This document shows positions 34,351 to 43,724 of a stretch of DNA of 64,000 bases, piece after piece. Location: NCBI RefSeq assembly GCF_009728935.1, contig NZ_CP034235.1, positions 6,771,501-6,835,500 of the forward strand, written 5' to 3'. Position 1 is the stretch's first letter, and each line of letters opens with the position of its first letter. The notes below the pieces were generated by a model that saw nothing but the letters and a program-made list of their open reading frames with translations, searched no databases and was not told the DNA's origin. The translations under genes and the position numbers were made by a program. The stretch comes from Paenibacillus psychroresistens (GTDB taxonomy: Bacteria; Bacillota; Bacilli; Paenibacillales; NBRC-103111).

Positions 34351-36198
34351 ATGACAAAAGCAAAATCCCCAAAAATGAAGATTCCGATTCAACAATATTG
34401 GATTCTGCTGAAGGTTTATTTTCGACCGCAATGGCCTATGGTATCTTTACTCGCTTTGCTGCTGCTAATGAGTATTGGATTGCAGCTCTTAAACCCTCAA
34501 ATATTAAGGCACTTTATTGACTTGGCTGTTGCAAGCAGTAAGGGTAATGAGCAGGCTTTAAATGATGCAGCTAAAAGCAGCTACTCAATAGCTACTGAGC
34601 TGTTTATTACTGCTCTCTTATTTACAGGAGCCGCCGTGCTGAATCAGTTTTTAACTTTATTAGCTCAATATGTAGGAGAGAATGTTGGCTGGAAAGCCAC
34701 TAATGAGCTGCGAGGAGATCTGGCTGAGCATTGCTTGCGCTTGGATTTATCGTTTCATAAGGAGCATACCTCTGGCGAAATGGTGGAGCGGATCGATGGA
34801 GACGTCAATTCACTTTCTAACTTCTTCTCTAGCTTCGTTATTGCCCTGATGTCCAATATGGTTCTGTTGCTAGGTGTTTTAATTGTCCTGTTCCAGGTAG
34901 ATTGGCGAATTGGGCTTGGAATGACCTTGTTTGTTATTTTTGCCTTGTTGATAATGAAACAAATTCGCACCATAGCCGCTCCTTTCTGGGTCAAGGTAAG
35001 TATAGCTAGAGCAGAGTTCTATGGTTTTGTCGGTGAGCATTTAGCAGGTACGGAGGACACACGCTCCAATGGAGCGGTAAGTCACGTTATGCGAAGATTC
35101 TATGAGCTGCTGCGCAACTGGCTGCCGGTAAGTCGAAAAGCCGGTCTTGCAGGTTATTCCATGTGGATGTCCTCTGTATTTGTTTTCGCTCTTGGCAACG
35201 CGTTGATTATTATTCTTGGCGGTTACTTATGGACCAGGGGCTCGCTGACAATTGGCACGTTATACATGATTTTTTATTATACAGAGCTTCTGAACCGGCC
35301 TATCGAAAATATTCGCACCCAGCTCGAAGATCTCCAACGTGCGGATTCCAGCATTATTCGTACACAGGAGTTATTTCAAACCATTTCTAAGCTTAAAGAC
35401 GCTGGTGCTACTGAGTCTGTTAGTGCCTTAGTTCAATTAAATTCTCGTTCTGCAGCTGCGTTCAATGTTGATTTTAACAATGTTTCTTTTGGCTATACCG
35501 CTGAAGATCGTGTACTGGAGCAGCTATCTTTTCATTTGCCGGAAGGCAAGGTGCTTGGACTGTTAGGACGTACAGGAAGCGGAAAATCTACATTGGCTCG
35601 GCTATTGCTCAGGTTCTATGATCCAGATTCGGGCAGCATTTCATTCGGAGATGTCCCCATCCATACGCTTTCTCTCCGTGAGCTTCGTAGACAAGTCGGG
35701 ATTGTTACACAGGATGTCCAGTTGTTCCATGCTTCTGTGCGCGATAATGTGACTTTGTACGATCCAGAAATTCAAGATGCCCGAATCATCGAGGTGTTGG
35801 GAGACTTGGGTTTAACTAGCTGGTTTAACTCTCTGCCTAATGGATTGGAAACCAAATTGGCAGCTGGCGGGGGTGGGTTATCTGCAGGAGAAGCTCAGCT
35901 ATTGGCTTTTGTCCGTGTTTTCTTAAACAATCCCAAGCTCATCATTCTCGATGAAGCGTCCTCACGCTTGGATCCAGCAACAGAGCAGCTAATCGAGCAA
36001 GCAGTGAATAAGCTGCTTCAGGGACGAACTGCGATTATTATCGCTCATCATTTGACTACTATTCAACGTGCAGATCAAATTCTAATTCTTGATCAAGGCA
36101 AGGTGCTTGAGTATGGCGAGAGGCTTCATTTGCTGAATGATCCAAGCTCCCGCTTCAACAGACTTTTACAAACAGGGATCGAAGAGGTGATGACATGA
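34351..36198 (+). CDS. ABC exporter half-transporter, subunit 1
   Basis: The 615-residue product has six membrane helices (about 30-330) and one ABC domain (about 370-610): Walker A GRTGSGKST, signature LSAGEAQ, Walker B LIILDEASS with the catalytic Glu and His-loop IIAHHLTT. The signature LSAGE differs from LSGGQ. It pairs with the next gene, which starts four bases before this stop (ATGA). The pair resembles BmrC/BmrD and TM287/TM288 heterodimeric multidrug exporters. The substrate is unknown. Confidence 0.92.
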   Translation: MTKAKSPKMKIPIQQYWILLKVYFRPQWPMVSLLALLLLMSIGLQLLNPQILRHFIDLAVASSKGNEQALNDAAKSSYSIATELFITALLFTGAAVLNQFLTLLAQYVGENVGWKATNELRGDLAEHCLRLDLSFHKEHTSGEMVERIDGDVNSLSNFFSSFVIALMSNMVLLLGVLIVLFQVDWRIGLGMTLFVIFALLIMKQIRTIAAPFWVKVSIARAEFYGFVGEHLAGTEDTRSNGAVSHVMRRFYELLRNWLPVSRKAGLAGYSMWMSSVFVFALGNALIIILGGYLWTRGSLTIGTLYMIFYYTELLNRPIENIRTQLEDLQRADSSIIRTQELFQTISKLKDAGATESVSALVQLNSRSAAAFNVDFNNVSFGYTAEDRVLEQLSFHLPEGKVLGLLGRTGSGKSTLARLLLRFYDPDSGSISFGDVPIHTLSLRELRRQVGIVTQDVQLFHASVRDNVTLYDPEIQDARIIEVLGDLGLTSWFNSLPNGLETKLAAGGGGLSAGEAQLLAFVRVFLNNPKLIILDEASSRLDPATEQLIEQAVNKLLQGRTAIIIAHHLTTIQRADQILILDQGKVLEYGERLHLLNDPSSRFNRLLQTGIEEVMT

Positions 36199-37949
36199 CA
36201 ACCTGGCAATATATTCGACGTTTGATCCGTTATCGTCCTTATTTATATAGTATAAATTTTGTTTGCTGGATGCTGATTTACTTGGCCCCTTTAGTACCTG
36301 GCTTGATCATTCGTGAATTCTTCGATTATATATCGGGGGATGCAGCTTTTAAGTTCGGCACTTTGGGACTTGCTGCTCTATTCGTCTCCGTGGCTGTTAT
36401 GAGAGTTTTGTTAATTCTCAGCGGGGCTCTGGCAGATATTCCACATCGCTTTAGTATGAGTGCGTTATTGCGGAGAAATCTATTGGCACAAATATTGAAA
36501 CACCCCGGAGCCAAGGCAATTCCGACTTCTCCTGGTGAGGCCTTATCCCAATTCAGAGATGATACCGAGCAAGCCGAGGATTCAATAAGCTGGACACTTG
36601 ATGTTACAGGTAATTTTCTGTTTGCGCTTGGAGCGATGATTATCCTCACGAGTATTAATGCAAGTATGACCTTTTGGGTTTATATCCCCATTGCGATCGT
36701 CGTGACAATTGCGCAAATGATCACTAAAAAGCTGCAGAAATATCGTATGCAAAGTAGAGAAGCTACAGGACGAGTAACTGGGGCGATTGGAGAAATGTTC
36801 GATGGTGTTCAAGCCATTCAAGCCGCAGGTGCAGAGAAACGGGTGATTGAACAATTTAGAACGCTGAATGAGCAGCGCAGAAAACAGTTCCTTAAAGATC
36901 GCCTGCTTTCTTTAGCTATGGATTCTATATTCTTTAATACGATCAGTTTAGGTACTGGCTTAATTTTACTATTAGCAGCTTCTTCTATGCAGCAATCGAC
37001 ATTTACTGTCGGAGACTTTGCACTATTTGTATATTATTTAACCTTTGTCACTGACTTTACTCATTTTCTCGGCAAATTTATTGCTCACTTTAAACAAACT
37101 AAGGTAGCCTTCACCCGAATGAACGAGCTGTTACAAGGGGATACTCCAGAAATTCTGGTCGAACATCATCCTTTGTATTTATACGGGCTCCCTCCCGAGA
37201 GTGAGGCTGTTGTTAAAAGCGAAGCTGATTTTCTGAGTACGTTGGAGGTTAAAGCTTTGAGTTATCATTATACAGATACCGGTCGGGGAGTTGAAGGCGT
37301 CGATTTAATAATAAAACGCGGCTCGTTTACCGTAATTACAGGACGAATTGGTTCCGGAAAAACCACCTTATTGCGAGCCTTGTTAGGCCTGCTTCCAATG
37401 GATAAAGGGGAGATTCGCTGGAATGGTACCCGAGTTACGGATGCAGCGACTTTCTTCATACCTCCACGCAGTGCGTACACCTCTCAGATTCCTCAGCTCT
37501 TCAGTGACACCTTGATGAATAATATTCTGATGGGCATACCCGAAGACGGAGCTCAATTAAATGAGGCGATTAGATTAGCGGTAATGGAGCGAGATTTGGA
37601 TGTGCTCGAGCATGGACTTGATACCGTTATTGGCCAAAAAGGCTTAAAACTATCCGGAGGGCAAGCCCAACGTGCTGCTGCCGCTCGCATGTTCGTGCGA
37701 AACCCGGAGCTGCTGGTATTCGATGATCTTTCCAGTGCATTGGATGTTGAGACTGAGCTGTTATTGTGGGAACGGCTTTATGAACGTGAGGGATCTACTT
37801 GTCTAGTTGTCTCTCATCGCAAAGCAGCTTTACGCCGTGCCAATCACATTATTGTGCTTAAGGACGGAAGAGTTGAAGCTGAGGGTACGCTGGAAAACTT
37901 GCTGCTGAGCAGTGAAGAGATGCAGCTGCTTTGGCATGACGAGAGCTGA
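36195..37949 (+). CDS. ABC exporter half-transporter, subunit 2 (non-canonical ATPase site)
   Basis: The 584-residue product has six membrane helices and an ABC domain with Walker A GRIGSGKTT, signature LSGGQAQ and Walker B ELLVFDDLSS. The catalytic Glu after Walker B is replaced by Asp. Together with the LSAGE signature of subunit 1 this gives one canonical and one degenerate ATP site, as in other heterodimeric exporters. It starts by ATGA overlap and ends 11 bases before a convergent gene. Confidence 0.92.
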   Translation: MTTWQYIRRLIRYRPYLYSINFVCWMLIYLAPLVPGLIIREFFDYISGDAAFKFGTLGLAALFVSVAVMRVLLILSGALADIPHRFSMSALLRRNLLAQILKHPGAKAIPTSPGEALSQFRDDTEQAEDSISWTLDVTGNFLFALGAMIILTSINASMTFWVYIPIAIVVTIAQMITKKLQKYRMQSREATGRVTGAIGEMFDGVQAIQAAGAEKRVIEQFRTLNEQRRKQFLKDRLLSLAMDSIFFNTISLGTGLILLLAASSMQQSTFTVGDFALFVYYLTFVTDFTHFLGKFIAHFKQTKVAFTRMNELLQGDTPEILVEHHPLYLYGLPPESEAVVKSEADFLSTLEVKALSYHYTDTGRGVEGVDLIIKRGSFTVITGRIGSGKTTLLRALLGLLPMDKGEIRWNGTRVTDAATFFIPPRSAYTSQIPQLFSDTLMNNILMGIPEDGAQLNEAIRLAVMERDLDVLEHGLDTVIGQKGLKLSGGQAQRAAAARMFVRNPELLVFDDLSSALDVETELLLWERLYEREGSTCLVVSHRKAALRRANHIIVLKDGRVEAEGTLENLLLSSEEMQLLWHDES

Positions 37950-37960
37950 GATTACTCAGC

Positions 37961-39268
37961 TCAATCCAGCTTTTTTCTATATTCCTCCGCTGTGTCCTTG
38001 ATACTATCCACCGAATATTTAAGCGAAATCGTTAATCCACGCAATACTTTCTGCTTGTCTTCGCCTTTTTTAAGATGATCAAAAGCTTCCCAATAAGGGA
38101 TACTTGTATCGATAACGTGACTGATAGCTCCAGCTTTAATCAAGTAATCTTGGAAATGATCAAACTTACTTCGTTTTACCCTTACAGCAAGATCATTGTA
38201 ATTAAGCGAATTTATCATTTCCTTGGTAATGCCTGGTACTTTACTACCAAAAGAATCGGCTATAATCGTTTTATTCAGCGAAGAAAATTGCCCTTTATTC
38301 GCTATTTGCATCTGGAACTCATCGGAAACCAGATATTGAATAACCTGGAAGGCTTGATCTTTATGCTTACTTTGCTTAGAAATTGATAACGTTGTAGAGG
38401 CAGCATCGGCGCCCCCACGCGGATTGTCTGTAAAAACTGGCAATGAGACCAGGCTAGTTGTTATTCCATTTGCGTTCCAATAGGCAGGAACAATACTCAT
38501 AGCTATCTCCTTAGTAGGAGAAACTAAAGTCTCATAGTATACATGGCTATTCTCGTTATCCCTATAATAAGGCGCAGTATCCGCTGATTTCCATAATTGA
38601 AATAACTGATCCCAGCGCTTATCCATTAATGTCGGCTCGTTTGTTACTGGATCCACGAAGGTTAATGAAAGCTGAGACGCAATAATTGGAATATCACTTT
38701 GGGTTAAGTATAAACCATAAAGGGAGGATTTACCTTTCCCAGCTGTTTTCAATTTAGCGGCCAATTTCAAGGTTTCATCCCAAGTCATCCCGTCTGTAGG
38801 GTAATCTATTCCAAGTGAATCAAACAGAGCTTTGTTATAGCTTAATACATAATGGGTTCTTGTGAAGGGGAGTGAAGATATGGGTTCATCCTCTAATACA
38901 CCCGGTTCAAAATGACTGGTGTCTAAAGCATTCACTTTAATATAGTTTGTTAAATCGAGCTGTAGGCCCAGCTGTACGGATTCGGATTGTTGCCCATAGA
39001 CCGGTTCCAACATGATATCCGGTACGACATTCTCATCAATCGCTAGTTTTAAATTGTGTTTCATCAATAAAGTAAGCTTGATATTGGGGAATTGAGCCTT
39101 AATGGGTTCGGCTATTTCTTTATCAAAATATTCCCTAGACCCCTCGCCCCAAAATTTCAATTCTACAATTTCTTTCTTCACCGTTTTTGGAGATTGCCCT
39201 ATACCCTCACAAGAGCTAATGAGGAACGTTAAGCTAATAATCAAAAGAACCTGACAAATATACTTCAT
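37961..39268 (-). CDS. Orphan extracellular solute-binding lipoprotein, copy 1
   Basis: The 435-residue product has a lipoprotein signal (LLIISLTFLISSC) and a solute-binding protein family 1 fold with ELKFWGEGSREYF, LPFTRTHYVLSYNK, YPTDGMTWDE and AFQVIQYLVSDEFQMQIANKGQF. It is a close paralog of the upstream gene at 39282 and the two are 13 bases apart. No permease or ATPase is next to them, so they may feed another transporter or act as sensors. AAAGGAG stands before ATG. Confidence 0.88.
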   Translation of the reverse strand: MKYICQVLLIISLTFLISSCEGIGQSPKTVKKEIVELKFWGEGSREYFDKEIAEPIKAQFPNIKLTLLMKHNLKLAIDENVVPDIMLEPVYGQQSESVQLGLQLDLTNYIKVNALDTSHFEPGVLEDEPISSLPFTRTHYVLSYNKALFDSLGIDYPTDGMTWDETLKLAAKLKTAGKGKSSLYGLYLTQSDIPIIASQLSLTFVDPVTNEPTLMDKRWDQLFQLWKSADTAPYYRDNENSHVYYETLVSPTKEIAMSIVPAYWNANGITTSLVSLPVFTDNPRGGADAASTTLSISKQSKHKDQAFQVIQYLVSDEFQMQIANKGQFSSLNKTIIADSFGSKVPGITKEMINSLNYNDLAVRVKRSKFDHFQDYLIKAGAISHVIDTSIPYWEAFDHLKKGEDKQKVLRGLTISLKYSVDSIKDTAEEYRKKLD

Positions 39269-39281
39269 TGAAACGCTCCTT

Positions 39282-40583
39282 TTACTTTTGAAGATTCTTT
39301 GTCTTATTGCTATATTCAGCTAAAATTTCACTTTGATCATTTACCCACTGTTTGAGGTTACCTGCTAATTTACTGCGGAATATAGTCTTATTTACTCCAT
39401 CCTTTAAATCTTCGAATGACTGCCAATACATAATACTGGTGTCGATATTATCAAGAAATCCACCTGCAAAAGGCTGCAATGAGCTAAAATGATCGTAAAT
39501 ACTAAGTTTTGAAATTACTACAGGATCATTGTAATAAATGGAAGCTTTTAATGAGGGACTGATCTTAGTAAAGTCATTTCCATAAGACTGCTCAACAATA
39601 GATTGATCCAGCGCAGCAAATTGGCCTTTAGCTGCCATTTTTAATTGGAACTCCTCGGACACCAAGTATTGGATGACTTGAAATGCCTCTTTACTATGCT
39701 TGCTTAACGTAGAGATGGATAGTGCTGTGGCCATAGAATCCGCACCACCTCGAGCTTTGTCGGCGAATACGGGCAGTGAAGCTACACCTACATTCTGCTC
39801 ACTATTCCCATAAGGCTCGCCAATTGCCATAGCTACATTCTTTCCCTCTGAAAAGAGATTGTAAGTATAGAACTTATTCTCCGACTCCATTTTCGGTGTG
39901 TCTGCCGCGGTCCATATATCAATTAATTTATCCCACTTTTTATCACCTAATGTCGGTTCATTGCTTGTTGGATCAAGTAAGGATAAGGATAATTGCGTTG
40001 CTATTTTAGGAATATCATTATAGGTGAGATACAGACCATAGAAAGCTTTTCCTTGCTGCTCAGCTTTGAATTGAGTTGCAAGCTTTAGCACCTCATCCCA
40101 AGTCATTCCATCTGTCGGATAAGGAAGCTGGAACAGATCAAAAACATCTTTGTTATAATTCAACACATAATGAGTTCTGGTAAAAGGAAGCTGGAACGTA
40201 GGACCTTTTTCAATGAACTCTGGCTGAAACTTACCCATGTCCAGGTTATTTGATTTGACAAGACCCGCTAAATCAAGCTGAATGCCTAACTGAGCTGATT
40301 CAGGTGATTGCCAATAAACCGATTCTAACATGATGTCTGGAATGTTATTTTCCTCAATAGCTTGTTTTAAAGTGGGTTGCTTTAATATTTTAAACTTGAT
40401 ATTTGGATATTTCGTCTTTAGGGGTGTTTCAATTTCTGTAATAAACCATTCCGTTGACCCCTCGCCCCAAAATTTCAGTTCTGTGATGTCTTCATTGCTT
40501 GCTTTTGTAGCCTGCTCTTCCTTGCAGGAGCCAAGAAGAAGCATCACGATAATAATCAATATAAGCTGACCGATGTACTTCAT
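39282..40583 (-). CDS. Orphan extracellular solute-binding lipoprotein, copy 2
   Basis: The 433-residue product shares the same motifs with the 37961 protein (ELKFWGEGSTEWF, LPFTRTHYVLNYNK, YPTDGMTWDEVL, AFQVIQYLVSEEFQLKMAAKGQF) and a lipobox LLLGSC. It is the upstream partner of the tandem pair. The ligand is unknown; sequence type fits sugars or peptides. The parallel genes suggest a local duplication followed by divergence. Confidence 0.88.
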   Translation of the reverse strand: MKYIGQLILIIIVMLLLGSCKEEQATKASNEDITELKFWGEGSTEWFITEIETPLKTKYPNIKFKILKQPTLKQAIEENNIPDIMLESVYWQSPESAQLGIQLDLAGLVKSNNLDMGKFQPEFIEKGPTFQLPFTRTHYVLNYNKDVFDLFQLPYPTDGMTWDEVLKLATQFKAEQQGKAFYGLYLTYNDIPKIATQLSLSLLDPTSNEPTLGDKKWDKLIDIWTAADTPKMESENKFYTYNLFSEGKNVAMAIGEPYGNSEQNVGVASLPVFADKARGGADSMATALSISTLSKHSKEAFQVIQYLVSEEFQLKMAAKGQFAALDQSIVEQSYGNDFTKISPSLKASIYYNDPVVISKLSIYDHFSSLQPFAGGFLDNIDTSIMYWQSFEDLKDGVNKTIFRSKLAGNLKQWVNDQSEILAEYSNKTKNLQK

Positions 40584-40725
40584 TCTGATTGCTCCTTCAA
40601 AAAGACTGTGTATTGAACATAATTCACTCTAACAAATTAACCAAATATCGGAAAGTGTAGAATATGGACTTTTATGGAAAATATTCGAATGTCTTAAAAA
40701 ATACATATAATCAGCTATTGAATCA

Positions 40726-40751
40726 AAATAAAGAGCAGCTTATTAGCTGCC
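40726..40751 (-). terminator. Probable terminator of fabF
   Basis: AGCAGCT (40734-40740), loop TATT, AGCTGCC (40745-40751), with a T-rich run on the minus strand (40733-40726) that contains an A. Confidence 0.55.
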
Positions 40752-40779
40752 CTCGGGTTGTTAATATTAGATATTAGGA

Positions 40780-42018
40780 TTAATCCTCATAACGCTTCAA
40801 AACAATTACAGCATTGTGGCCACCAAATCCAAAGGAATTCGATAAACCGATTTTCAGCTCAGCCCGTCTAGCTACATTCGGCACATAATCCAGATCACAC
40901 TCAGGATCTGCCTCGGATAAATTAATTGTTGCTGGGATAATGCCTTCGTTTAAGGTTTTCACTAAGGCAATCGCCTCAACTCCACCTGCCGCACCAAACA
41001 TATGCCCAAGCATTGATTTATTAGCTGTGACGGGAATTTGGTAAGCACGCTCGCCGAACATCTTCTTGATCGCTAAGGTTTCTGCTCTGTCTCCTGCCAA
41101 TGTGCTTGTAGCATGCGCACTTATTACATCCACTTCTTCTGAAGAAATGCCGGCATTCCGCAGAGCATTTTTCATCGCAAGATAAGCTCCTGCTCCTTCT
41201 GGATGGGGAGCGACCATATGATAAGCGTCTGAGCTTGCTCCATATCCGATCACTTCACCATAGATAGTCGCTCCTCTTCCCAACGCATGCTCCAATGATT
41301 CCAATACGAGAATACCGGAGCCTTCGCTCATAATAAAGCCATCCCGATTCCCATCAAACGGACGGCTTGCTAGAGTTGGTTCATCATTACGCGTTGACAA
41401 CGCTGTTGCATTGCCAAAGCTAGCTAAGGATATATTCGTCACAGCCGCTTCCGTTCCACCCGCAAAAATCACATCGGCTTCACCACTTCGAATCACTCGA
41501 AATGCCTCACCAATCGCTGTATTCCCAATGGAACACGCTGTTACTGGAGATAATGATGCTCCCTTCGCACCCAAGCGGATGCTAATTTGAGCTGCAGCTA
41601 TATTGGAAATTAACATAGGCACCAAGCTAGGGCTTACTCTGCCTGGTCCACGCTCATTCAACAAATTAACATTATCGACTAAGGTTTGAATCCCGCCAAT
41701 TCCTGAACCTACATAAACACCTAGGCGCTCCAAATCGATCTTATCCAGCTCAAGCCCAGAATTTTCGAGAGCTTCTTCAGCTGCGGCAAGTGCAAACTGG
41801 CAAAACTTATCCATCTTCCTTGCTTCCTTGCGTCCCCAAATTCCCTCCGCATCGAAATCTCGGACTAGTCCTGCTATTCTTGTTTTAGAATTGGCAACAT
41901 CAAAAGTATCAATAGCTGTAATGCCAGACTTGCCTTCAATTAAATTTCGCCATAAAGTCTCTACATTATTGCCAAGCGGAGATATGACACCCATTCCTGT
42001 TATAACAACTCTTTCCAT
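40780..42018 (-). CDS. fabF: Beta-ketoacyl-ACP synthase II (FabF-like)
   Basis: The 412-residue product has the thiolase fold and the Cys-His-His triad of KASII: Cys162 in VTACSIGNTAIG, His302 in ISAHATSTLAGD and His339 in KSMLGHMFGAAGG. It condenses malonyl-ACP with acyl-ACP in fatty acid synthesis. The active-site loop reads ACSIGN where most FabF proteins have ACASG-like sequence, so this may be a paralog with its own specificity. There are no other fab genes nearby. It is divergent from an MmyB-type regulator with a palindrome between them. AAGGAG precedes ATG. Confidence 0.92.
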   Translation of the reverse strand: MERVVITGMGVISPLGNNVETLWRNLIEGKSGITAIDTFDVANSKTRIAGLVRDFDAEGIWGRKEARKMDKFCQFALAAAEEALENSGLELDKIDLERLGVYVGSGIGGIQTLVDNVNLLNERGPGRVSPSLVPMLISNIAAAQISIRLGAKGASLSPVTACSIGNTAIGEAFRVIRSGEADVIFAGGTEAAVTNISLASFGNATALSTRNDEPTLASRPFDGNRDGFIMSEGSGILVLESLEHALGRGATIYGEVIGYGASSDAYHMVAPHPEGAGAYLAMKNALRNAGISSEEVDVISAHATSTLAGDRAETLAIKKMFGERAYQIPVTANKSMLGHMFGAAGGVEAIALVKTLNEGIIPATINLSEADPECDLDYVPNVARRAELKIGLSNSFGFGGHNAVIVLKRYED

Positions 42019-42087
42019 AGTAATGACTCCTTCTTATAACTTCTTTACCCTAGTATTACCCGAATTTTATCCTATAACAAGTGCTTC

Positions 42088-42103
42088 ATTATACTGGTAT
42101 AAT
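42088..42103. promoter_or_regulatory. Palindromic overlapping -10 region between fabF and the MmyB-type regulator
   Basis: ATTATAC-TG-GTATAAT, a perfect 7-bp inverted repeat with two-base centre. It contains TATAAT on each strand, so it could serve as -10 for both genes and as their operator. Confidence 0.6.
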
Positions 42104-42140
42104 AACTACTATAATAATAAGCTTTCAAGGAGACTACACG

Positions 42141-42983
42141 ATGAAACCAGAAACCAGACTTGAAGCACTTTCCGATTTTCTGCGGATCCAACGCTCTAAG
42201 ATCCATCCACATATGGTCGGACTGCCTTTAGGAACACGAAGAAGAACCCCTGGGCTGCGCCGTGAGGAATTGGCACAACTAGCTGGAGTTAGCGTCACTT
42301 GGTATACCTGGCTTGAACAAGGAAGAGACATTAAAGTCTCCGCTTCTGTGTTGGATTCAATTGCCAATGTGTTGCAGCTAAAAACGGACGAGCGCAGGTA
42401 TTTATTCGATCTGGCTTTAGAAACTGGCTCCCCACCGCTGCTGGCGGATGATGAGAAGAATGTAATCAGCCCCTCCCTAGCTCGTATCTTACAAGAGCTC
42501 CGTTACTGTCCAACTATTATTTCAGACAGACGATGTAATATCGTGGGATGGAATCAGGCTGCTTCCCATGTATTTCTCAACTTTGAGCAGATTCCTGCAG
42601 AGGAACGCAATATGATTCAGCTGCTGTTCACCAAAAAAGAATTTCGCAGCTTGGCTGTAAACTGGGAGCATTTTGTCAAAGGGTTTCTGTCTATTTTTCG
42701 GGCGTATTATGGCCACTATGTAGCAGATAAATGGTATTCGCAATTTATTGAAGACATGAGCCAGGTTCATCCGGAATTTCTCGAACAATGGAATCAAAGT
42801 GATGTTAGCTCTGCACCCGAGGTGCTCATAGAATTCCGGCACGCAAAGGTAGGAAAAATGCTGTTTAATTTAACATCCTTGCAGGTCCAAGGCAGTGTGG
42901 ATTTACGCTGCAGTATCTATACTCCTATTGAGGATTCGAAAACGGAAGCTAAACTGAAACGGCTGATGGAGGATAATTTGTAG
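42141..42983 (+). CDS. XRE-family regulator with MmyB/MLTR-type ligand-binding domain
   Basis: The 280-residue product starts with a helix-turn-helix (TRRRTPGLRREELAQLAGVS then WYTWLEQGRDIKVSASVLDS), typical of MmyB-type regulators (PF13560 plus PF17765). The C-terminal part (ILQELRYCPTIISDRRCNIV ...) has the MLTR-LBD pattern, and known structures of this domain bind fatty acid. The start at ATG 42141 has AAGGAG before it; an upstream ATG at 42081 lies within the promoter. Divergent from fabF, so control of fatty acid synthesis is a natural hypothesis, but inference. Confidence 0.88.
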   Translation: MKPETRLEALSDFLRIQRSKIHPHMVGLPLGTRRRTPGLRREELAQLAGVSVTWYTWLEQGRDIKVSASVLDSIANVLQLKTDERRYLFDLALETGSPPLLADDEKNVISPSLARILQELRYCPTIISDRRCNIVGWNQAASHVFLNFEQIPAEERNMIQLLFTKKEFRSLAVNWEHFVKGFLSIFRAYYGHYVADKWYSQFIEDMSQVHPEFLEQWNQSDVSSAPEVLIEFRHAKVGKMLFNLTSLQVQGSVDLRCSIYTPIEDSKTEAKLKRLMEDNL

Positions 42984-43023
42984 AAAAAAAAGATAGAGCA
43001 TCAGAACCAACCGATGCCCTATC
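42984..43023 (-). terminator. Terminator of the GSP17M-like gene
   Basis: GATAGAGCATC (42992-43002) pairs with GATGCCCTATC (43013-43023), one mismatch, with a run of T on the minus strand (42991-42984). Confidence 0.75.
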
Positions 43024-43055
43024 CATTTTAAATCTGTATTTTATAAAATTCGGTA

Positions 43056-43598
43056 TTAACGAACCCAAGGGTTATCTACTCCAGCTCGATCATAGGAACT
43101 GGCATTTACAGAATTATGTGTGCGGAAAGTATCATATACTTTACCATTTCGCTCAGCTTTGGATTCGACCATAACAAGAATATGGCCATCATCTACATAA
43201 CGGGTATACTGACGTGCTTCCGTTTCGGGAATCCCTAAGCCGATTAAGCCGCCTATCAAGCCACCAGCACCAGCGCCTACTGCCGCTCCAGTAAGAATGG
43301 CTACAATTGGGCCTGCCGCTATAAAAGGGCCAACTCCTGGTATGATCAAAGCTCCTACTCCTAATAAAAGACCGCCAAATCCCCCCAGCATGCCACCTGC
43401 AGCCACACCTGCTGCTACTCCCTCCGGTGCTTTGCTTCCGGTTTCCTCCGTAACAGTAGCCACTACATCTTTATTCTTAGCAATAATGGAGATTTCATCT
43501 GAACGGTATCCTTGAAGCTTCAGCTCTTCAATTGCCCTTGTTGTTTCTTGTTCCGTTTGAAAGACACCTACAATTTTCTGTTGGTTTACTTGGCTCAT
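43056..43598 (-). CDS. General stress protein 17M-like (YflT-type) protein
   Basis: The 180-residue product starts with a short alpha/beta domain (KIVGVFQTEQETTRAIEELK, YRSDEISIIAKN), has a Gly/Ala-rich, hydrophobic glycine-zipper-like middle (about 60-125; VAAGVAAGGMLGGFGGLLLG) and ends with a repeat of the first unit (GHILVMVESKA). This layout matches the YflT/GSP17M general stress family, which is often controlled by SigB in Bacillus; the promoter type was not checked. A GGAGG precedes ATG. Confidence 0.85.
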   Translation of the reverse strand: MSQVNQQKIVGVFQTEQETTRAIEELKLQGYRSDEISIIAKNKDVVATVTEETGSKAPEGVAAGVAAGGMLGGFGGLLLGVGALIIPGVGPFIAAGPIVAILTGAAVGAGAGGLIGGLIGLGIPETEARQYTRYVDDGHILVMVESKAERNGKVYDTFRTHNSVNASSYDRAGVDNPWVR

Positions 43599-43724
43599 AA
43601 TTATTTCCTCCTATGCATTTTATTGGGTTTTTATGGTCTTCCTAATTTCTATTTAACCCCATGCCCAAAGAATGAAACAGTAGACAAGCTGTATTTTTAG
43701 AGTAATCCTGAAGTTTTATTGAAG

